Positions 61,147 to 64,000 of a DNA stretch of 64,000 bases are shown here, piece after piece. The DNA lies in the NCBI RefSeq assembly GCF_001238275.1, contig NZ_LGTB01000001.1, forward strand, positions 248,001-312,000, given 5' to 3'. Position 1 is the first letter of the stretch; each line of letters opens with the position of its first letter. The stretch comes from Bradyrhizobium viridifuturi (GTDB lineage Bacteria; Pseudomonadota; Alphaproteobacteria; Rhizobiales; Xanthobacteraceae). The position numbers and the translations under genes were made by a program. The notes under the pieces were generated by a model, which did no database searches, was not told the DNA's origin, and worked only from the letters and a program-made list of their open reading frames with translations.

Positions 61147-61156
61147 GGAATAGACG

Positions 61157-61543
61157 ATGAGCAAACCAAAGCGCGAACGTAGCCTCGCGGACAATGAGGC
61201 CAAGGCCGTCGCCCGCATGCTGCGCGTCAGCCCGCAGAAGCTGAACCTGGTGGCGCAGCTGATCCGCGGCCGCAAGGCGTCCGCTGCGCTCGCCGACCTG
61301 CAGTTCTCGCGCAAGCGGATCGCGGTCGACGTCAAGAAGTGCCTGGAATCGGCGATCGCCAACGCCGAGAACAACCATGACCTCGATGTCGACGACCTCG
61401 TCGTTGCCGAGGCGCATGTCGGCAACGGCATCGTGATGAAGCGTTTTGCTCCGCGCGGCCGTGGCCGTTCGGGCCGTGTGTTCAAACCGTTCTCGCACCT
61501 GACCATCGTGGTTCGTCAGGTCGAGGCCGAGGCAAGCGCCTAA
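61157..61543 (+). CDS. rplV: 50S ribosomal protein L22
   Basis: 128 residues. [20 protein letters not shown] and [19 protein letters not shown] with the tunnel-lining beta hairpin are seen; the hairpin is a macrolide-contact site. Ten bp follow rpsS. Confidence 0.96.
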   Translation: MSKPKRERSLADNEAKAVARMLRVSPQKLNLVAQLIRGRKASAALADLQFSRKRIAVDVKKCLESAIANAENNHDLDVDDLVVAEAHVGNGIVMKRFAPRGRGRSGRVFKPFSHLTIVVRQVEAEASA

Positions 61544-61563
61544 GAAGGGCGCAGGAGAAGACG

Positions 61564-62265
61564 ATGGGTCAAAAGATCAATCCAATCGGGCTGCGTCTCG
61601 GCATCAACCGGACCTGGGATTCCCGTTGGTTCGCCGGTAAGCAGGAATACGGCAAGCTCCTGCACGAGGACGTCAAGATCCGCGAGATCCTGCACAAGGA
61701 GCTCAAGCAGGCGGCCGTCGCCCGCATCGTGATCGAGCGTCCGCACAAGAAGTGCCGCGTGACGATCCATTCGGCCCGTCCGGGCGTCGTGATCGGCAAG
61801 AAGGGCGCCGATATCGACAAGCTGCGCAAGAAGGTTGCCGACATCACCTCGTCGGACGTCGTGATCAACATCGTCGAAATCCGCAAGCCGGAGCTCGACG
61901 CGACCTTGGTCGCTGAATCGATTGCCCAGCAGCTCGAGCGCCGCGTTGCGTTCCGCCGCGCCATGAAGCGCGCCGTGCAGTCGGCGATGCGTCTCGGCGC
62001 CGAGGGCATCCGCATCAACTGCTCGGGCCGTCTCGGCGGCGCCGAAATCGCGCGCATGGAGTGGTACCGCGAAGGTCGCGTGCCGCTGCACACGCTGCGC
62101 GCCGACGTCGACTACGGCGTCGCCACCGCGTTCACGACCTTCGGCACCTGCGGCGTCAAGGTCTGGATCTTCAAGGGCGAGATCCTCGAGCACGATCCGA
62201 TGGCCCAGGACAAGAAGATGGCGGAAGGCGACAACACGCCGCGTTCGCGCCGCGACGCCGCTTGA
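61564..62265 (+). CDS. rpsC: 30S ribosomal protein S3
   Basis: 233 residues. [20 protein letters not shown], the KH domain with [16 protein letters not shown] (GxxG loop), and [20 protein letters not shown] are present. S3 forms the mRNA entry channel and helicase site. Confidence 0.97.
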   Translation: MGQKINPIGLRLGINRTWDSRWFAGKQEYGKLLHEDVKIREILHKELKQAAVARIVIERPHKKCRVTIHSARPGVVIGKKGADIDKLRKKVADITSSDVVINIVEIRKPELDATLVAESIAQQLERRVAFRRAMKRAVQSAMRLGAEGIRINCSGRLGGAEIARMEWYREGRVPLHTLRADVDYGVATAFTTFGTCGVKVWIFKGEILEHDPMAQDKKMAEGDNTPRSRRDAA

Positions 62266-62295
62266 GGCAAAGCAGGAATTTGAGGGCTTAAAGCC

Positions 62296-62709
62296 ATGAT
62301 GCAACCTAAGAAAACGAAGTTCCGGAAGGCGCATAAGGGCCGTATCCACGGCGTTGCGACCTCTGGCGCGACGTTGGCGTTCGGCCAGTTCGGCCTGAAG
62401 GCGATGGAGCCTGAGCGCGTCACCGCCCGTCAGATCGAAGCCGCCCGCCGCGCGCTGACCCGTCACATGAAGCGCGCCGGCCGCGTCTGGATCCGCGTGT
62501 TCCCGGACGTGCCGGTGTCGAAGAAGCCCGCCGAAGTCCGCATGGGCTCCGGCAAGGGCGCGCCGGAATTGTGGGTGGTCCGGATCAAGCCGGGCCGCGT
62601 GATGTTCGAGATCGACGGCGTGCCGGTGCAGACCGCGAAGGAAGCGCTGTCGCTCGCCGCCGCCAAGCTGCCGATCAAGACGCGCTTCGTTGCGCGCATT
62701 GCGGAGTAA
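62296..62709 (+). CDS. rplP: 50S ribosomal protein L16
   Basis: 137 residues. [39 protein letters not shown] and [20 protein letters not shown] are diagnostic, including the Arg hydroxylated in some bacteria. It contacts A-site tRNA. Confidence 0.97.
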   Translation: MMQPKKTKFRKAHKGRIHGVATSGATLAFGQFGLKAMEPERVTARQIEAARRALTRHMKRAGRVWIRVFPDVPVSKKPAEVRMGSGKGAPELWVVRIKPGRVMFEIDGVPVQTAKEALSLAAAKLPIKTRFVARIAE

Positions 62710-62714
62710 TCGCC

Positions 62715-62921
62715 ATGGCCGAGATGAAAGTTGAAGACATTCGCGCGATGAGCGACGACCAGCGGGAAGATGCGGTCCTGAACCTGAAGAAGGAACGCTT
62801 CAACCTGCGTTTCCAGCGCGCCACCGGGCAGCTGGAGAACACGTCGCGGATGCGGGAAGCCCGCCGCGACATCGCTCGTATCAAGACCATCGCCGCGCAG
62901 CTGCGCGCGAAGAAGAAGTAA
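62715..62921 (+). CDS. rpmC: 50S ribosomal protein L29
   Basis: 68 residues from ATG 62715, five bases after the rplP stop. [20 protein letters not shown] and [20 protein letters not shown] show the two-helix L29 fold near the tunnel exit. A longer upstream frame exists within rplP but is not the gene start. Confidence 0.95.
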   Translation: MAEMKVEDIRAMSDDQREDAVLNLKKERFNLRFQRATGQLENTSRMREARRDIARIKTIAAQLRAKKK

Positions 62922-62931
62922 GGGGCCAGCT

Positions 62932-63180
62932 ATGCCGAAACGTACTCTGCAGGGCGTGGTCGTCAGCGACAAGCAAGCCAAGACCATCGTGGTGCGCGTC
63001 GATCGCCGCTTCACCCACCCGATCTACAAGAAGACGATCCGCCGTTCCAAGAACTACCACGCGCACGACGAGAACAACCAGTTCAAGCCGGGCGACATGG
63101 TCTGGATCGAGGAATCGAAGCCGATCTCGAAGCTGAAGCGCTGGACCGTGGTCCGGGGCGAACACAAGAAAACGGCCTGA
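62932..63180 (+). CDS. rpsQ: 30S ribosomal protein S17
   Basis: 82 residues. [39 protein letters not shown] and the [20 protein letters not shown]-fold end identify it. It is a primary 16S rRNA binder. Confidence 0.96.
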   Translation: MPKRTLQGVVVSDKQAKTIVVRVDRRFTHPIYKKTIRRSKNYHAHDENNQFKPGDMVWIEESKPISKLKRWTVVRGEHKKTA

Positions 63181-63255
63181 TTACCTCGGCTTGGCCGAAG
63201 TCATTCAGGGAAATTTTGAGCGCGCTAAAGCGCAGAAAGAGGACGAGGTGCATCA

Positions 63256-63624
63256 ATGATTCAGATGCAGACCAACCTCGACGTGGCCGATAATTCTGGC
63301 GCACGCCGTGTCATGTGCATCAAGGTTCTTGGAGGTTCCAAGCGCCGCTATGCCACCGTGGGCGATGTTATCGTTGTGTCGATCAAGGAAGCCATTCCGC
63401 GTGGCAAGGTGAAGAAGGGCGACGTGATGAAGGCCGTCGTGGTCAGGGTCCGCAAGGACATCCGCCGCGCCGACGGTTCGGTCATCCGCTTCGACCGCAA
63501 CGCCGCCGTGCTGATCAACAATCAGTCCGAGCCGGTCGGCACCCGTATCTTCGGGCCGGTGCCGCGCGAGCTGCGCGCCAAGAACCACATGAAGATCATT
63601 TCGCTCGCGCCGGAGGTGCTGTGA
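63256..63624 (+). CDS. rplN: 50S ribosomal protein L14
   Basis: 122 residues, standard. [40 protein letters not shown] and [14 protein letters not shown] are typical. AGAGGACGAGGTGC precedes the ATG. The stop overlaps the rplX start (TGATG). Confidence 0.97.
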
Positions 63625-63938
63625 TGGCTGCCAAGATCCGCAAGGGCGACAAGGTGATGGTGCTCACCGGCCGCGACAAGGGTCGCACCGGCGAGGTGTT
63701 CGAGGTACGTCCGGATGAGAACAAGGCTCTCGTCCGTGGCATCAACATGGTGAAGCGTCACCAGAAGCAGACCCAGACCCAGGAAGGCGGGATCATCTCC
63801 AAGGAGATGCCGATCGACCTTTCCAACATTGCGTATGTCGGCAAGGACGGAAAGCCGACCCGCATCGGGTTCAAGATTCATGCCGATGGCAAGAAGGTTC
63901 GTGTTGCCAAGAGCTCGGGAGCAGAGATCGATGGCTGA
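63624..63938 (+). CDS. rplX: 50S ribosomal protein L24
   Basis: 104 residues from ATG 63624. [20 protein letters not shown] is the KOW motif; [20 protein letters not shown] follows. It nucleates 50S assembly. The end overlaps rplE by 8 bases. Confidence 0.97.
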   Translation: MAAKIRKGDKVMVLTGRDKGRTGEVFEVRPDENKALVRGINMVKRHQKQTQTQEGGIISKEMPIDLSNIAYVGKDGKPTRIGFKIHADGKKVRVAKSSGAEIDG

Positions 63939-64000
63939 TACAGCTTACACGCCGCGTCTGCGCGCGGAGTATGACAAGAAGATCCGTGGCATGATGACCG
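63931..64000 (+). CDS. rplE: 50S ribosomal protein L5, N-terminal fragment (runs off the window)
   Basis: ATG 63931 lies inside the rplX stop region. The visible 23 residues, [20 protein letters not shown] and on, match the L5 N-terminus. The gene continues beyond the end of the window. Confidence 0.93.
   Translation, partial: MADTAYTPRLRAEYDKKIRGMMT

Overview
The window is GC-rich chromosomal DNA from an alphaproteobacterium, most likely Bradyrhizobium or a close relative in the Nitrobacteraceae. The grounds are protein style (RpoB of 1372 residues once repaired, RpoC of 1400), a nirBD-nasA assimilatory nitrate cluster, many acyl-CoA genes, and several intergenic palindrome families of a kind common in that group. 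The sequence was read by eye only; no database search was made.

Layout. 0-4.3 kb: end of a NrtR/Nudix-type gene, a truncated kinase remnant, then a periplasmic methanol/alcohol oxidation set (PCuAC-like copper chaperone, PQQ dehydrogenase with the DYD lanthanide motif, cytochrome c, secreted Cys-containing protein). 4.4-7.4 kb: IclR regulator divergent from an AidB-like acyl-CoA dehydrogenase. 7.4-16.5 kb: nitrate assimilation. A PP2C phosphatase/Ser-Thr kinase fusion and a NarK-type transporter on the minus strand face nirB-nirD-nasA on the plus strand; both sides have sigma-54-type promoters. 17-29 kb: accessory acyl-CoA/lipid catabolism, including an acyl-CoA dehydrogenase plus APH-like kinase pair that looks like a split ACAD10/11 (4-hydroxyacyl-CoA) module, with a TetR regulator and a PsrA-like box. 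29.4 kb: tRNA-Trp. 29.5-33.4 kb: orphan solute-binding protein, FCD-GntR regulator with paired candidate operators, acyl-CoA ligase. 33.5-47.3 kb: secE-nusG-rplK-rplA, a hydroxyacid dehydrogenase, rplJ-rplL-rpoB-rpoC. 47.4-53.0 kb: a three-gene island (FAD oxidoreductase-methyltransferase fusion, ABC exporter with poly-acidic ends, FAD oxidoreductase). 53.3-64 kb: the str and S10/spc ribosomal genes rpsL to the start of rplE.

A striking technical feature is that at least six reading frames (rpoB, rpsJ, secE, the APH-like kinase, the FAD oxidoreductase at 52.4 kb and a small secreted protein at 16.5 kb) are each broken by what looks like one missing base, in most cases one G or C lost from a GG or CC pair. 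Because rpoB, rpsJ and secE are essential, this most likely reflects residual sequencing or assembly deletions rather than real pseudogenes. These genes are annotated across the break.

The most interesting biology candidates are the split ACAD10/11-like module (20.0-22.4 kb), the rpoC/rpsL island with the oxidoreductase-methyltransferase fusion (47.4-53.0 kb), the kinase/phosphatase fusion tied to nitrate uptake, and the uncharacterised secreted protein co-transcribed with the PQQ dehydrogenase.
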